Shown: positions 16,507-24,290 of the stretch, piece after piece | Position numbering within the stretch: the first letter of the stretch is position 1 | How the letters are laid out: every line of letters starts with the position of its first letter | Assembly: GCF_018388465.1 (NCBI RefSeq) | Contig: NZ_CP074404.1 | Location: 682,001-746,000, forward strand | Source of the DNA: Cellulomonas fengjieae | GTDB lineage: Bacteria > Actinomycetota > Actinomycetes > Actinomycetales > Cellulomonadaceae | Length of the DNA stretch: 64,000 bases | Reading direction: 5' to 3' | Notes under the pieces: generated by a model | Told to the model about the DNA's origin: nothing | The model's input: the letters and a program-made list of their open reading frames with translations, nothing else | The model's database searches: none | Position numbers and translations under genes: made by a program

Positions 16507-17368
16507 GGGCGCTCGAGCGGACCTGGAACCGGCCGGCGGCGTCGCGGGGGAGGTCGGCCAGGAACGCCAGCGTGCCCGGCACGACGACCTCGGGCGCCTG
16601 GTGGTGCGGGTAGTGGGCCACGTCGGGGATGAGCGTCACGTCGGCGTCGATCGCGCTGCGCAGCCACGCGGCCTCCGCGGCGGGGTCCTTGTAGTCGGGG
16701 TCGATCGCCCCCACGAAGACCACCGCGGGCGCGACGATCTCGGGCACCCGCGCCTCGACCGGTGCGTGGGTCAGCTGGACGGTCAGGTGCCGGAAGGAGC
16801 GCAGGTGCGCGGGGTCACGCATCGAGGTCCGCAGGTCGGCGACGTGCTCGTCGAGCCACGGCGCCTTGGTGCCGCGGTTGAGGTAGCCGCGGTAGTACGA
16901 CGTCCACACGGCCGCCCCCCACGGGCGTGCGAAGAGCGCGCGCATCAGGCCGCGCATGGCCGCGGTCACGAGCCCGGGGGCGGGCGGGTCACGCAGGAGC
17001 GGACCGGTGAGCACGAGGCCGGCGACGAGGTCGGGGCGCTCGGCCGCCGCCCATGCCGACGACGCCGCGCCCATGGAGTTGCCGACGAGGACCGCGGGGC
17101 CGCCGAGGTGCTCGACGAGCGCGAGCAGGTCCTGGCCGGTGACGACGTCCCCGTGCGTGCGGAAGGAGGTGTCGGAGTCGCCGTGGCCGCGCAGGTCGAG
17201 CGCGGCGACGCGGTGCCCGGCGTCGGCGAGCGGTCCGATGAGCTCGCGCCAGGTGCTGCGCAGGTCCCCCATGCCGGGGACGAGCACGACGAGCGGCCCG
17301 GTGGCGGGCCCGTCGACCGTGTAGGCGATCCGCCCCTCGGGGCGCTGCAGGTGCTGGATGGGTGTCAT
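16499..17368 (-). CDS. Alpha/beta hydrolase
   Basis: The 289-residue protein has the alpha/beta-hydrolase fold of the epoxide hydrolase/haloperoxidase-like group: an oxyanion region LVPGMGDLRSTW near residue 28-40, RGHGDSD near 60, and the nucleophile elbow GNSMG with S98. The acid is probably in AIDPDYKDP and the base in the VAHYPHHQAP segment. It is cytoplasmic, with no signal peptide, and no substrate is evident. It is the first gene of the operon with tetR and the arginase family gene. The start lies seven bases after a good -10 box, suggesting a leaderless message. Confidence 0.85.
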   Translation of the reverse strand: MTPIQHLQRPEGRIAYTVDGPATGPLVVLVPGMGDLRSTWRELIGPLADAGHRVAALDLRGHGDSDTSFRTHGDVVTGQDLLALVEHLGGPAVLVGNSMGAASSAWAAAERPDLVAGLVLTGPLLRDPPAPGLVTAAMRGLMRALFARPWGAAVWTSYYRGYLNRGTKAPWLDEHVADLRTSMRDPAHLRSFRHLTVQLTHAPVEARVPEIVAPAVVFVGAIDPDYKDPAAEAAWLRSAIDADVTLIPDVAHYPHHQAPEVVVPGTLAFLADLPRDAAGRFQVRSSARA

Positions 17369-17375
17369 GGCAGCA

Positions 17376-17404
17376 AAGCTAATGGCATTAGCCAATCCCG
17401 TCAA
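17376..17404 (-). promoter_or_regulatory. Promoter and TetR-type operator of the hydrolase operon
   Basis: On the minus strand TTGACG (17404-17399) and TAGCTT (17381-17376) are spaced by exactly 17 bp, a good sigma-70 promoter ending seven bases before the start codon. A perfect inverted repeat GCTAATG-G-CATTAGC at 17378-17392 overlaps the -10 box and spacer, as expected for an autoregulatory TetR operator. Confidence 0.75.
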
Positions 17405-17485
17405 CCCCCGATGCGGCGGGCGTGGGCAGGGGTTGGCAAGATGGGCTCCGCACGATCGCACCGTCATCCACTGAAGGAGTACGTC

Positions 17486-17896
17486 ATGTCCGCAGCGCTG
17501 CCCGAGGTCTCGGGTTCCTTCGGCCAGAAGCCGACCCTGACCTTCCCTGACGCCGCGCCCTCCGGTGAGCTCGAGGTCCTGGTCCTGTCCCGTGGGGACG
17601 GCCCCCTCGTCGAGGCCGGTGACGACCTCGAGGTGCACTACCTCGGCCAGGCGTGGCAGGGCGGCGTCTTCGACAACTCGTACGACCGGGGCTCGTCGAT
17701 CAGCTTCCCGATCGGCGTCGGCGCCGTGATCGGCGGCTGGGACGAGGGCCTCGTCGGCCAGCAGGTCGGGTCGCGCGTCCTGCTGTCGATCCCGTCGCAC
17801 CTGGGCTACGGCGACCGCGGCGTGCCGCAGGCCGGCATCAAGGGCGGCGACACGCTGGTCTTCGTGGTCGACATCGTCGGCACCAGCAGCAACTGA
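17486..17896 (+). CDS. FKBP-type peptidyl-prolyl cis-trans isomerase
   Basis: This 136-residue cytoplasmic protein is a single FKBP domain. Recognisable active-site elements are VHYLGQAW, FDNSYDRGSSISFPIGVGAVIGGWDEGL and LLSIPSHLGYGDRG. It catalyses proline isomerisation during folding. No signal peptide or insert-in-flap domain is present, so it is the minimal FKBP form typical of actinobacteria. The ATG at 17486 has GAAGGAG nine bases upstream. It is divergent from the hydrolase operon and followed by a strong hairpin terminator. Confidence 0.93.
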   Translation: MSAALPEVSGSFGQKPTLTFPDAAPSGELEVLVLSRGDGPLVEAGDDLEVHYLGQAWQGGVFDNSYDRGSSISFPIGVGAVIGGWDEGLVGQQVGSRVLLSIPSHLGYGDRGVPQAGIKGGDTLVFVVDIVGTSSN

Positions 17897-17903
17897 TCGC
17901 CCG

Positions 17904-17939
17904 GCGACAGCCCCCCGCGCTCCGCGTGGGGGCTGTCGC
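17904..17939 (+). terminator. Hairpin terminator after the FKBP gene
   Basis: GCGACAGCCCCC at 17904-17915 pairs exactly with 17928-17939, and a small inner GCG/CGC stem extends it. It ends directly at the -10 box of the next gene. Confidence 0.75.
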
Positions 17940-17945
17940 TATCCT
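17940..17945 (+). promoter_or_regulatory. -10 box of leaderless MerR-type gene
   Basis: TATCCT lies exactly six bases before the GTG at 17952. The box overlaps the last base after the preceding terminator stem, so termination and initiation are packed into about 50 bp. Confidence 0.5.
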
Positions 17946-17951
17946 CGGCGC

Positions 17952-18776
17952 GTGGCGGCGGGCGAGGTGACGATCGGCGAGTTCGCGCGCCGCTCCGGGC
18001 TCTCGCTCAAGGCGCTGCGGCTCTACGACGCCCGCGGGCTGCTGCAGCCGGTGCGCGTCGACCCGGCCACGGGCTACCGCTACTACGACCTCGACCAGCT
18101 GGCCCGCGCGCGCACCGTCTCGCTCCTGCGCCGCCTCGAGATGCCGCTCGGTGCGATCGCCGACGTGCTGGCCGAGCCGGTCGGGCAGGCGGCCGCGATC
18201 CGCTCGTGGTGGTCCGAGAGGCAGCGGGACCTGGCGGACCGCGGCCCCGAGCTCGACCTGGTGCTGCAGTCCCTCGGTGCGGCGGGCGAGTCCGTCCACA
18301 CCGGGCGGTTCGGCATCGACGACGTGCTCGTCCGGCCGGCCGCGGCGCGGACCGTCGCGACCGTGCGGCGCCACGTGGTGCAGGACGACCTGGTCGCTGC
18401 GTTCGCGTCCGACGTCCTGGAGATCCGGTCGTTCCTCGACGAGGGCGGCGCCTCGTACGGCACCGAGTTCTGGGTGGTCTTCCACGGCGCGGTGGGGCGT
18501 GACGGCGACGGGCCGATCGAGACGTGCTTGCCGTACGAGGGGGCGCTCACGCCCGTCGGCCCGATCACGCTGCGGCAGGAGCCCGCGCAGACGATGGCGT
18601 TCGTCCCGGTCACCGCGGCCGACTGCCGCTACCCCCAGATCATCGGTGCCTACGTCGCGCTCGAGACCTGGTTCTCCGTCGGTGGACGCCGCGCGGCGGG
18701 CCCGTCGCGCGAGCTCTACCCGGTGCCGTGGTCGGACGAGGGCGTCGTCGCGCACGTCGCGCAGCCGGTCGCTTGA
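17952..18776 (+). CDS. MerR family regulator with effector-binding domain
   Basis: The 274-residue protein has an N-terminal MerR winged helix (TIGEFARRSGLSLKALRLYDARGLL, then GYRYYDLDQLARA) and a C-terminal domain of the GyrI/effector-binding type. This is the layout of BltR/TipA-like drug-responsive regulators, which untwist long-spacer promoters on ligand binding. The GTG at 17952 is chosen for the leaderless promoter box and because homology begins at VTIGEF. Its target is not obvious; the following transglutaminase-like gene is only 33 bp away and may be cotranscribed. Confidence 0.85.
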   Translation: MAAGEVTIGEFARRSGLSLKALRLYDARGLLQPVRVDPATGYRYYDLDQLARARTVSLLRRLEMPLGAIADVLAEPVGQAAAIRSWWSERQRDLADRGPELDLVLQSLGAAGESVHTGRFGIDDVLVRPAAARTVATVRRHVVQDDLVAAFASDVLEIRSFLDEGGASYGTEFWVVFHGAVGRDGDGPIETCLPYEGALTPVGPITLRQEPAQTMAFVPVTAADCRYPQIIGAYVALETWFSVGGRRAAGPSRELYPVPWSDEGVVAHVAQPVA

Positions 18777-18809
18777 CCCTGCCCCAGGGGCAGACACCAC
18801 GCTGGCGCC

Positions 18810-19724
18810 ATGCCCGATCTCGACGCGTACGCGACCCACAGCCCGTACACCGACCCCGGCCGCCACGCCGCGCTGCTCCGAGGGGTCGGAACCGACCCGG
18901 CGGCGCTGCACGCGGCGTCGTGCCGCACGGTCATCCACTACCGGGCCGGCGCGGAGCAGCTGGTCCCGGGCCAGGACGCGGACATCGACCTGCGCTGGCT
19001 GGCCGACATCCTCGGCGAGGCGCAGCGCCGCGCCGCCGGACCGCTCGACGCGGAGCGCCCGCCGGTCCAGCAGATCGCGGGATGCTGCCGCGACCACACG
19101 CTGGTCGCGGTCGCGGTCCTGCGTGAGCACGGCATCCCGGCGCGCAGCCGCGTCGGCTTCGCGGCCTACTTCCGTCCGGGCTTCCACCACGACCACGTGG
19201 TGGCCGAGCGCTGGGCCGGGTCGCGCTGGGTCCGCTTCGACCCGGAGCTGGACGCGGGCGACGACTGGTTCGACTTCGACTCCCACGACCTGCCGACGGG
19301 TCTGGGGGCGCCGTTCGAGACGGCCGCCGAGGTGTGGCGCGCGCACCGGCTCGACGGCCTCGACGTCTCGACCTACGGCGTCGACCCGTCGTTGCCCGAG
19401 CTGTGCGGGCCGGAGTTCGTGCGCGGGTACGTGGTGACCGAGCTCGCGCACCGGCGGCGTGACGAGCTGCTGCTCTGGGACGTCTGGGGCGACACGATGC
19501 CGGAGACCGACACCCCCGCCGACGAGCTCGACCGGCTGGCCGACGAGGTCGCCGCGCTGCTCGTGGCCGCCGACGCGGGGGACGGCCGGGCGGAGGCCGA
19601 GCTGACGCGGCGGTACGCGACCGACGCGCGGCTACGGCCGGGCGGCTCCGTCGTCACGCTGTCGCCGACCGGGCGGGTGGGCGACGCGGACCTGCTCGCG
19701 CGGGTGAACCGCTGGCGGTCCTAG
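18810..19724 (+). CDS. Transglutaminase-like cysteine protease-fold protein
   Basis: The 304-residue cytoplasmic protein has a transglutaminase-like core: Cys near residue 92-93 in AGCCRDHTLVAVAVLREHGIP, histidine at about 127-129 in FHHDHVVAE, and Asp at about 144 in RFDPELD. The order C-H-D and the HGIPARSRVGFA segment after the cysteine fit the family. These domains hydrolyse or crosslink peptide amides, but bacterial members are diverse and substrate is unknown. The final 60 residues are acidic and helical. Its TAG stop overlaps the TAG stop of the convergent alditol oxidase gene at the palindrome CTAG. Confidence 0.75.
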   Translation: MPDLDAYATHSPYTDPGRHAALLRGVGTDPAALHAASCRTVIHYRAGAEQLVPGQDADIDLRWLADILGEAQRRAAGPLDAERPPVQQIAGCCRDHTLVAVAVLREHGIPARSRVGFAAYFRPGFHHDHVVAERWAGSRWVRFDPELDAGDDWFDFDSHDLPTGLGAPFETAAEVWRAHRLDGLDVSTYGVDPSLPELCGPEFVRGYVVTELAHRRRDELLLWDVWGDTMPETDTPADELDRLADEVAALLVAADAGDGRAEAELTRRYATDARLRPGGSVVTLSPTGRVGDADLLARVNRWRS

Positions 19725-20962
19725 AGGACGTGCCGCTCCAGGTAGGCGTTGCGGAAGACGCCCTCGGGGTCGGTCCGGGCGACGAGCGCGCGGAAGTCGT
19801 CCCAGTGCGGGTAGAGCCGGGCGAGGTCGCGGCCCTCGTCGGCGAACAGCTTGCCCCAGTGCGGTCGCGCGTCGAACGGGGCCAGCGCGGCCTCGATCGT
19901 CGGCAGCAGTGCCGTGACCTCGCGCTGGAGCGGGCGCCAGGTGAAGTGCAGGCCCACGCGCGGCCCGCCCTGCGCGCCCGACAGCCACAGGTCGTCGCCG
20001 GCCATGGTCCGCACCTCGGTCACCTGGAGCAGCGGTGAGATCCGGTCGCCGAGGGACCGCACGGCCTCGAGCGCCTGCACGGCGTGCGCGCGCGGCACCA
20101 GGAACTCGGACTGGAGCTCGTCACCGTTGCTCGGCGTGAAGTCCATCCGGAAGTGCGGCAGGCGGTCGTGCCACGGTCCGGGCTCGCCCAGCTGCGCCGT
20201 GCAGTTGACGGGGTCGATGCCGGGCAGCGGGTGTCGCGGACCGTCGGCCGGCGTGGCACCGAACAGCTCGGCGCGCTGCTGGTACGACGGGGTGACGCGC
20301 GACTTGCGCCAGACCTGCTGGATGGTGTCGCCCGTCCAGTCGGTGAAGAGGCTGACGGAGTCGGCGCTGCCGGTGATCTCGTCCAGGTGCTCGAGGGCGG
20401 CGGGCCAGGGGAGGTCGACGTGCACCTCCTGGGCGACGTCGTAGGTGGGCTCGATGTCGAGGGTGACGCGGGTGACCACGCCGAGCGCCCCCAGGGCGAC
20501 CACCGAGCCGGCGAAGTCCTCGTCGCCGCGTCGGACGGTCCGCAGCGCGCCGTCGGGCCCGACGATCTCCAGCGCGGCGACGGCGCCGGCCAGGTTCCTG
20601 CTCGCGTCGCCCGAGCCGTGCGTCCCGGTGGCGACCGCTCCCGCGACCGAGATGTGCGGCAGGGACGCCAGGTTGTGCACCGCCCACCCGGCGGGGTGCA
20701 GGTGCTGGGCGAGGGTGCCGTAGCGGGTGCCGCCGGTGACGGTGACCGTCCGGGCCTGCGCGTCGATCTCCGGGGTGGACTCGAGACCGTCCAGCGCGAC
20801 GAGCGCGTCCGGGCCGTCGGCGAGGTCGTTGAAGCAGTGCCGGGTGCCCAGCGCGCGGATCCGGCGCGCGCCCGCGACGGTCTCCTGGAGCTCCTCGACC
20901 GTGCGCGGATGGTGGATCTGGGCGGCGCCGTACGTGTAGTTGCCCGCCCAGTTCGTCAGCAT
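19721..20962 (-). CDS. aldO: Alditol oxidase (FAD-linked, AldO/xylitol oxidase type)
   Basis: The enzyme oxidises the terminal alcohol of sugar alcohols such as xylitol and sorbitol with O2, giving aldoses and H2O2. The 413-residue protein has the VAO-type FAD domain with the covalent-flavin histidine at about H42 (LGTRHCFND) and ASLPHISVAGAVATGTHGSG. The active-site region has VSLFTDW, and the C-terminus carries ARPHWGK, all as in Streptomyces AldO. A GTG at 20974 directly after the upstream stop is also in frame. The ATG at 20962 is preferred because GGTGGGAG precedes it and homology begins at TNWAGN. It is cotranscribed with the CPBP gene. Confidence 0.88.
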   Translation of the reverse strand: MLTNWAGNYTYGAAQIHHPRTVEELQETVAGARRIRALGTRHCFNDLADGPDALVALDGLESTPEIDAQARTVTVTGGTRYGTLAQHLHPAGWAVHNLASLPHISVAGAVATGTHGSGDASRNLAGAVAALEIVGPDGALRTVRRGDEDFAGSVVALGALGVVTRVTLDIEPTYDVAQEVHVDLPWPAALEHLDEITGSADSVSLFTDWTGDTIQQVWRKSRVTPSYQQRAELFGATPADGPRHPLPGIDPVNCTAQLGEPGPWHDRLPHFRMDFTPSNGDELQSEFLVPRAHAVQALEAVRSLGDRISPLLQVTEVRTMAGDDLWLSGAQGGPRVGLHFTWRPLQREVTALLPTIEAALAPFDARPHWGKLFADEGRDLARLYPHWDDFRALVARTDPEGVFRNAYLERHVL

Positions 20963-20974
20963 CACCACTCCCAC

Positions 20975-21820
20975 CTACGAGCCACCGGTGACGAAGATAT
21001 CGAACAGGTTCGGGTCGTGCGCGTGCACCAGCACCATGAACACGAACAGGTCGAAGAGCAGGTGGACCGCCACGACGTAGGTCAGCGACGTGGTGCGCCG
21101 GAAGATCCAGCCCTGGATCAGCGCGAACGGGATGGTCAGCAGCGGGCCCCACTCGCGGTAGCCCAGCTCCCACAGGAACGACACGAAGACCGTCGCCTGC
21201 AGCAGGTTGGCCAGCCAGAACGGGAAGTGCGGCCGCAGCAGCGCGAGGACCACGCAGATGAAGAACAGCTCGTCCCAGATGCCGACCGCGTTGACCCCGA
21301 CGAACAGCCGCACGACGTCACCCGTGCCGTCCAGGTCCGGCCAGTTGCGCCACACGCCCGACCCCAGGAAGTAGGCGGGCAGGATCAGGTACGCGGCGAC
21401 CGCCACGGCCACCAGGTACACCGCCTGCCACCGGTCCCAGCGGCGGCCCGTGTGGATCGGGTAGTGGATCTTGTCGTCGCGGAAGACCTTGCGCGAGATC
21501 AGCGTCGGCACCAGCACCGCGAGGCCGAGGGCGAGCGTGAACTTGAGCATGCCCAGGTTGGACAGGTCGGCCTTCAGCGAGATCGTGCTGATGATCGCCT
21601 GGCCGAGCGCGATCAGCCCCAGGTCGCGGCCGAGCCGCCGGTCCACGGCGAGGCCCAGTGCGACCCCCGCGACCAGCGGCAGGTAGCCGAGCGGGCGGAC
21701 GTGGACCGCGAACAGCAGGACCGCGGCACCGCAGACGAGCGCCGCCGCGAGGAGGCGGGCGGCGTTCTGGGCGGCGGACCGTCGGTCGTCGAGCACGGGA
21801 ACGGGGAGCTGGGCGGTCAC
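20975..21820 (-). CDS. CPBP-family intramembrane protein
   Basis: The 281-residue protein has about eight hydrophobic helices. It resembles CPBP (CAAX protease/bacteriocin-processing) glutamic intramembrane proteases in its last 100 residues: IWDELFFI for motif 1, FVSFLWELGY for motif 2, and HLLFDL for motif 3. The usual EExxxR and FxxxH residues are partly replaced (DE instead of EE, no Arg, Trp in place of His), so catalysis is uncertain. The start is GTG at 21820. The gene sits immediately upstream of alditol oxidase with no gap; whether the two share a role is unknown. Confidence 0.75.
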   Translation of the reverse strand: MTAQLPVPVLDDRRSAAQNAARLLAAALVCGAAVLLFAVHVRPLGYLPLVAGVALGLAVDRRLGRDLGLIALGQAIISTISLKADLSNLGMLKFTLALGLAVLVPTLISRKVFRDDKIHYPIHTGRRWDRWQAVYLVAVAVAAYLILPAYFLGSGVWRNWPDLDGTGDVVRLFVGVNAVGIWDELFFICVVLALLRPHFPFWLANLLQATVFVSFLWELGYREWGPLLTIPFALIQGWIFRRTTSLTYVVAVHLLFDLFVFMVLVHAHDPNLFDIFVTGGS

Positions 21821-21964
21821 GACGTGCAGTCTGACTGCTGCGCGGCTGCTCGGCGACCCCTACCCCGGCTCGGGACGGGTTGCCGTCGGGCGCTCGCGGC
21901 GGTGTACGTGGACCGAGGTCCAACGCCGCATGGACGATCGTGGACGACGTCGGCGCGCCCTGGA

Positions 21965-22110
21965 TAGGTTCGCGGCGGACCGGCAGGGGGCGACTCGGCC
22001 GGTCCGCCACAGACGTTCCCGTGGGTGGCTGATCAGGACGACGGGGGAGTCCTGACCAGCCCCGGTGCGGGCGGGTGACCGGCAGCGGGGGCTTACCGGT
22101 CACCCGCCCG
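21965..22110 (+). ncRNA. Candidate structured small RNA: three hairpins with G5 loops
   Basis: In the 349-bp gap between msrA and the CPBP gene there are three consecutive hairpins: 21974-21983/21999-22008 (10 bp), 22028-22039/22049-22060 (12 bp with one mismatch) and 22068-22082/22096-22110 (15 bp). Each loop contains exactly GGGGG (CCCCC on the other strand). TGGACG-N18-TAGGTT (21941-21970) could start transcription at the first stem. Read on the minus strand, the C-loops recall the actinobacterial 6C RNA. Alternatively the third hairpin is simply the msrA terminator. No protein gene is seen in this gap. Confidence 0.45.
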
Positions 22111-22169
22111 TGCGCAGGGGACCAGACGCCGGCCGCGACAGCGTCGTCGCGCGTCCGGTCACGCCGCGG

Positions 22170-22838
22170 TCACGCGCCCGTGGGCCGCGGGCAGGAGACG
22201 CCCGTGCCGCCGATCCCGCAGTACCCGTTGGGGTTCTTGTCCAGGTACTGCTGGTGGTAGTCCTCGGCGTAGTAGAACGGGCCGGCGTCCTGTGCCGACC
22301 GGATCTCCGTGGTGATCTCACCGAATCCCGACCGGGTCAGCCGCGGCTGGTACTCGTCCCGCGTGGTGCGCGCGAGGCGCTCCTGCTCGGGGGTCGTGGT
22401 GTACACCGCGGAGCGGTACTGCGTGCCCACGTCGTTGCCCTGCCGGTAGCCCTGCGTCGGGTCGTGCGACTCCCAGAAGGTGCGGAGCAGCTCCTCGGCA
22501 GAGACGACGGCCGGGTCGTACGCCACGAGCACGATCTCGGTGTGCCCGGTCAGGGCGGTGCAGGTCTCCTCGTAGGTCGGGTACGGCGTGAAGCCGCCCT
22601 GGTAGCCGGCCGCGGTCGTCACGACGCCGGGGATCTGCCAGAAGGTGCGCTCGGCACCCCAGAAACAGCCCATCGCCAGGTAGATGACCTCGGTGCCCTC
22701 GGGCCAGGGGCCCTGCAGGGGTGTGCCGAGGACCGTGTGGGTCGAGGGGATGCTGTAGGCGTACCGGTCACGGCCCGGCAGGGCCCGCTCCGGTGCCACC
22801 ATCGTGGACTTGAGGGCGGATCCAAACAGCCAGTTCAT
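22170..22838 (-). CDS. msrA: Peptide-methionine (S)-S-oxide reductase
   Basis: MsrA repairs S-epimer methionine sulfoxide in oxidised proteins. The 222-residue protein has the catalytic Cys at 58 in AMGCFWGAE, substrate residues in GYQGG and GHTE, and a C-terminal [13 protein letters not shown] segment with two recycling cysteines. The roughly 45-residue N-terminal extension ([12 protein letters not shown]...) is the usual form of the longer actinobacterial and plant enzymes. The ATG at 22838 has GAGAGGAA upstream. Downstream lies the three-hairpin region, part of which probably terminates this gene. Confidence 0.94.
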   Translation of the reverse strand: MNWLFGSALKSTMVAPERALPGRDRYAYSIPSTHTVLGTPLQGPWPEGTEVIYLAMGCFWGAERTFWQIPGVVTTAAGYQGGFTPYPTYEETCTALTGHTEIVLVAYDPAVVSAEELLRTFWESHDPTQGYRQGNDVGTQYRSAVYTTTPEQERLARTTRDEYQPRLTRSGFGEITTEIRSAQDAGPFYYAEDYHQQYLDKNPNGYCGIGGTGVSCPRPTGA

Positions 22839-23048
22839 GGTGGTGTTCCTCTCCGGGAGCCCGGTGGGTCACCTGGGTCCTCCCGGGGTCTGCAACCGTG
22901 CGCACGCGACGGGTGTTCCCGCCGACCAGGGGTTCTCTTGACCGAACCAATACCTGACCGAGAACGCACGAGCGCATGACCTGGACCGCACCGGGACCGC
23001 ACCCCGGGCCGTCCCGCGCGGCCGACCCGGCGGACGTCGGCGACCGCC

Positions 23049-23054
23049 TAGCCT
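23049..23054 (+). promoter_or_regulatory. -10 box of leaderless metB
   Basis: TAGCCT lies exactly six bases before the GTG start at 23061 and no ribosome site is present. Confidence 0.5.
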
Positions 23055-23060
23055 GGGACG

Positions 23061-24290
23061 GTGACGAACGACGCGCAGCCCCACGACGACTGGTCCTCCG
23101 CCGGCTTCTCGACCCGCGCCATCCACGCGGGCCAGGACCCCGACCCCGCCACCGGGGCGGTCGTGACCCCGATCTACGCGACCTCGACGTACAAGCAGGA
23201 CGGCGTCGGCGGCCTGCGCGGCGGGTACGAGTACTCGCGCTCCGCCAACCCGACGCGTACCGCGCTCGAGGCGGCGCTCGCCGCGGCCGAGGGGGGTGCG
23301 GCCGGCTTCGCGTTCTCCTCGGGGCTCGCCGCCGAGGACACGGTCCTGCGCGCGACCCTGCGGCCGGGCGACCACGTCGTCATCCCGAACGACGCCTACG
23401 GCGGCACGTACCGCCTGATCGCGCGCGTGTTCGGCCCGTGGGGCATCGACCACACCGCGGTCGACCTGTCCGACTCGGACGCCGTGCTCGCCGCCATCCA
23501 GCCCGGCCGCACGAAGGTGGTCTGGGTAGAGACGCCGACCAACCCGCTGCTCGGCATCGCCGACATCGCCGTGCTGGCCGCGCACGCGCGGTCGGCGGGC
23601 GCGGTGCTCGTCGTCGACAACACCTTCGCGACGCCCTACTTCCAGCAGCCGCTCGCGCTCGGCGCCGACGTCGTCGTGCACTCGACCACCAAGTACATCG
23701 GCGGGCACTCGGACGTCGTCGGCGGCGCCCTCGTCGTGGCGGACGGCGCGCAGCTCCCCGTGGGGCTCGACGGCCCGACCGGCACGGCGAGCCTGGCCGA
23801 CGCGGTGCGGTTCCATCAGAACGCCTCGGGCGCGGTCGCGGGCCCGTTCGACGCGTGGCTGACGCTGCGCGGCCTCAAGACGCTCGCCGTGCGGATGGAC
23901 CGGCACGCGAGCAACGCCCGCGCGGTCGCGGACTTCCTCGTGGCGCACGACGCCGTGGTGTCGGTGATCTACCCGGGGCTCGAGAGCCATCCCGGGCACG
24001 CCGTGGCGGCGCGCCAGATGACCGGGTTCGGCGGGATGATCTCGTTCCGCACGGGCAGCGAGGCCTCGGCCCTCGCGGTGTGCGCGGCGACCCGCGTGTT
24101 CACTCTCGCGGAGTCCCTCGGCGGCGTGGAGTCGCTGATCGAGCACCCGCACCAGATGACGCACGGGTCGGTGGCGGGCACCGAGCTCGAGGTGCCCGCC
24201 GACCTCGTGCGCCTGTCGGTCGGCATCGAGGACGTCGCCGACCTGCTCGCCGACCTCGAGGCGGCGCTCGTCGCCGGGCGCGGCGCGTGA
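23061..24290 (+). CDS. metB: Cystathionine gamma-synthase/lyase (PLP Cys/Met metabolism)
   Basis: The 409-residue protein is a fold-type I Cys/Met-metabolism PLP enzyme. It has the substrate loop YEYSRSANPTR, the PLP-ring segment VETPTNPLL, the aspartate in VVDNTFATPY, and the Schiff-base lysine at about K211 in HSTTKYIGGHSD. Actinobacterial proteins of this type act as cystathionine gamma-synthase or gamma-lyase, and sequence alone does not separate them. With cbs in the same window, a role in transsulfuration is likely. The GTG at 23061 follows a leaderless promoter box. Its TGA overlaps the GTG of the next gene. Confidence 0.9.
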   Translation: MTNDAQPHDDWSSAGFSTRAIHAGQDPDPATGAVVTPIYATSTYKQDGVGGLRGGYEYSRSANPTRTALEAALAAAEGGAAGFAFSSGLAAEDTVLRATLRPGDHVVIPNDAYGGTYRLIARVFGPWGIDHTAVDLSDSDAVLAAIQPGRTKVVWVETPTNPLLGIADIAVLAAHARSAGAVLVVDNTFATPYFQQPLALGADVVVHSTTKYIGGHSDVVGGALVVADGAQLPVGLDGPTGTASLADAVRFHQNASGAVAGPFDAWLTLRGLKTLAVRMDRHASNARAVADFLVAHDAVVSVIYPGLESHPGHAVAARQMTGFGGMISFRTGSEASALAVCAATRVFTLAESLGGVESLIEHPHQMTHGSVAGTELEVPADLVRLSVGIEDVADLLADLEAALVAGRGA

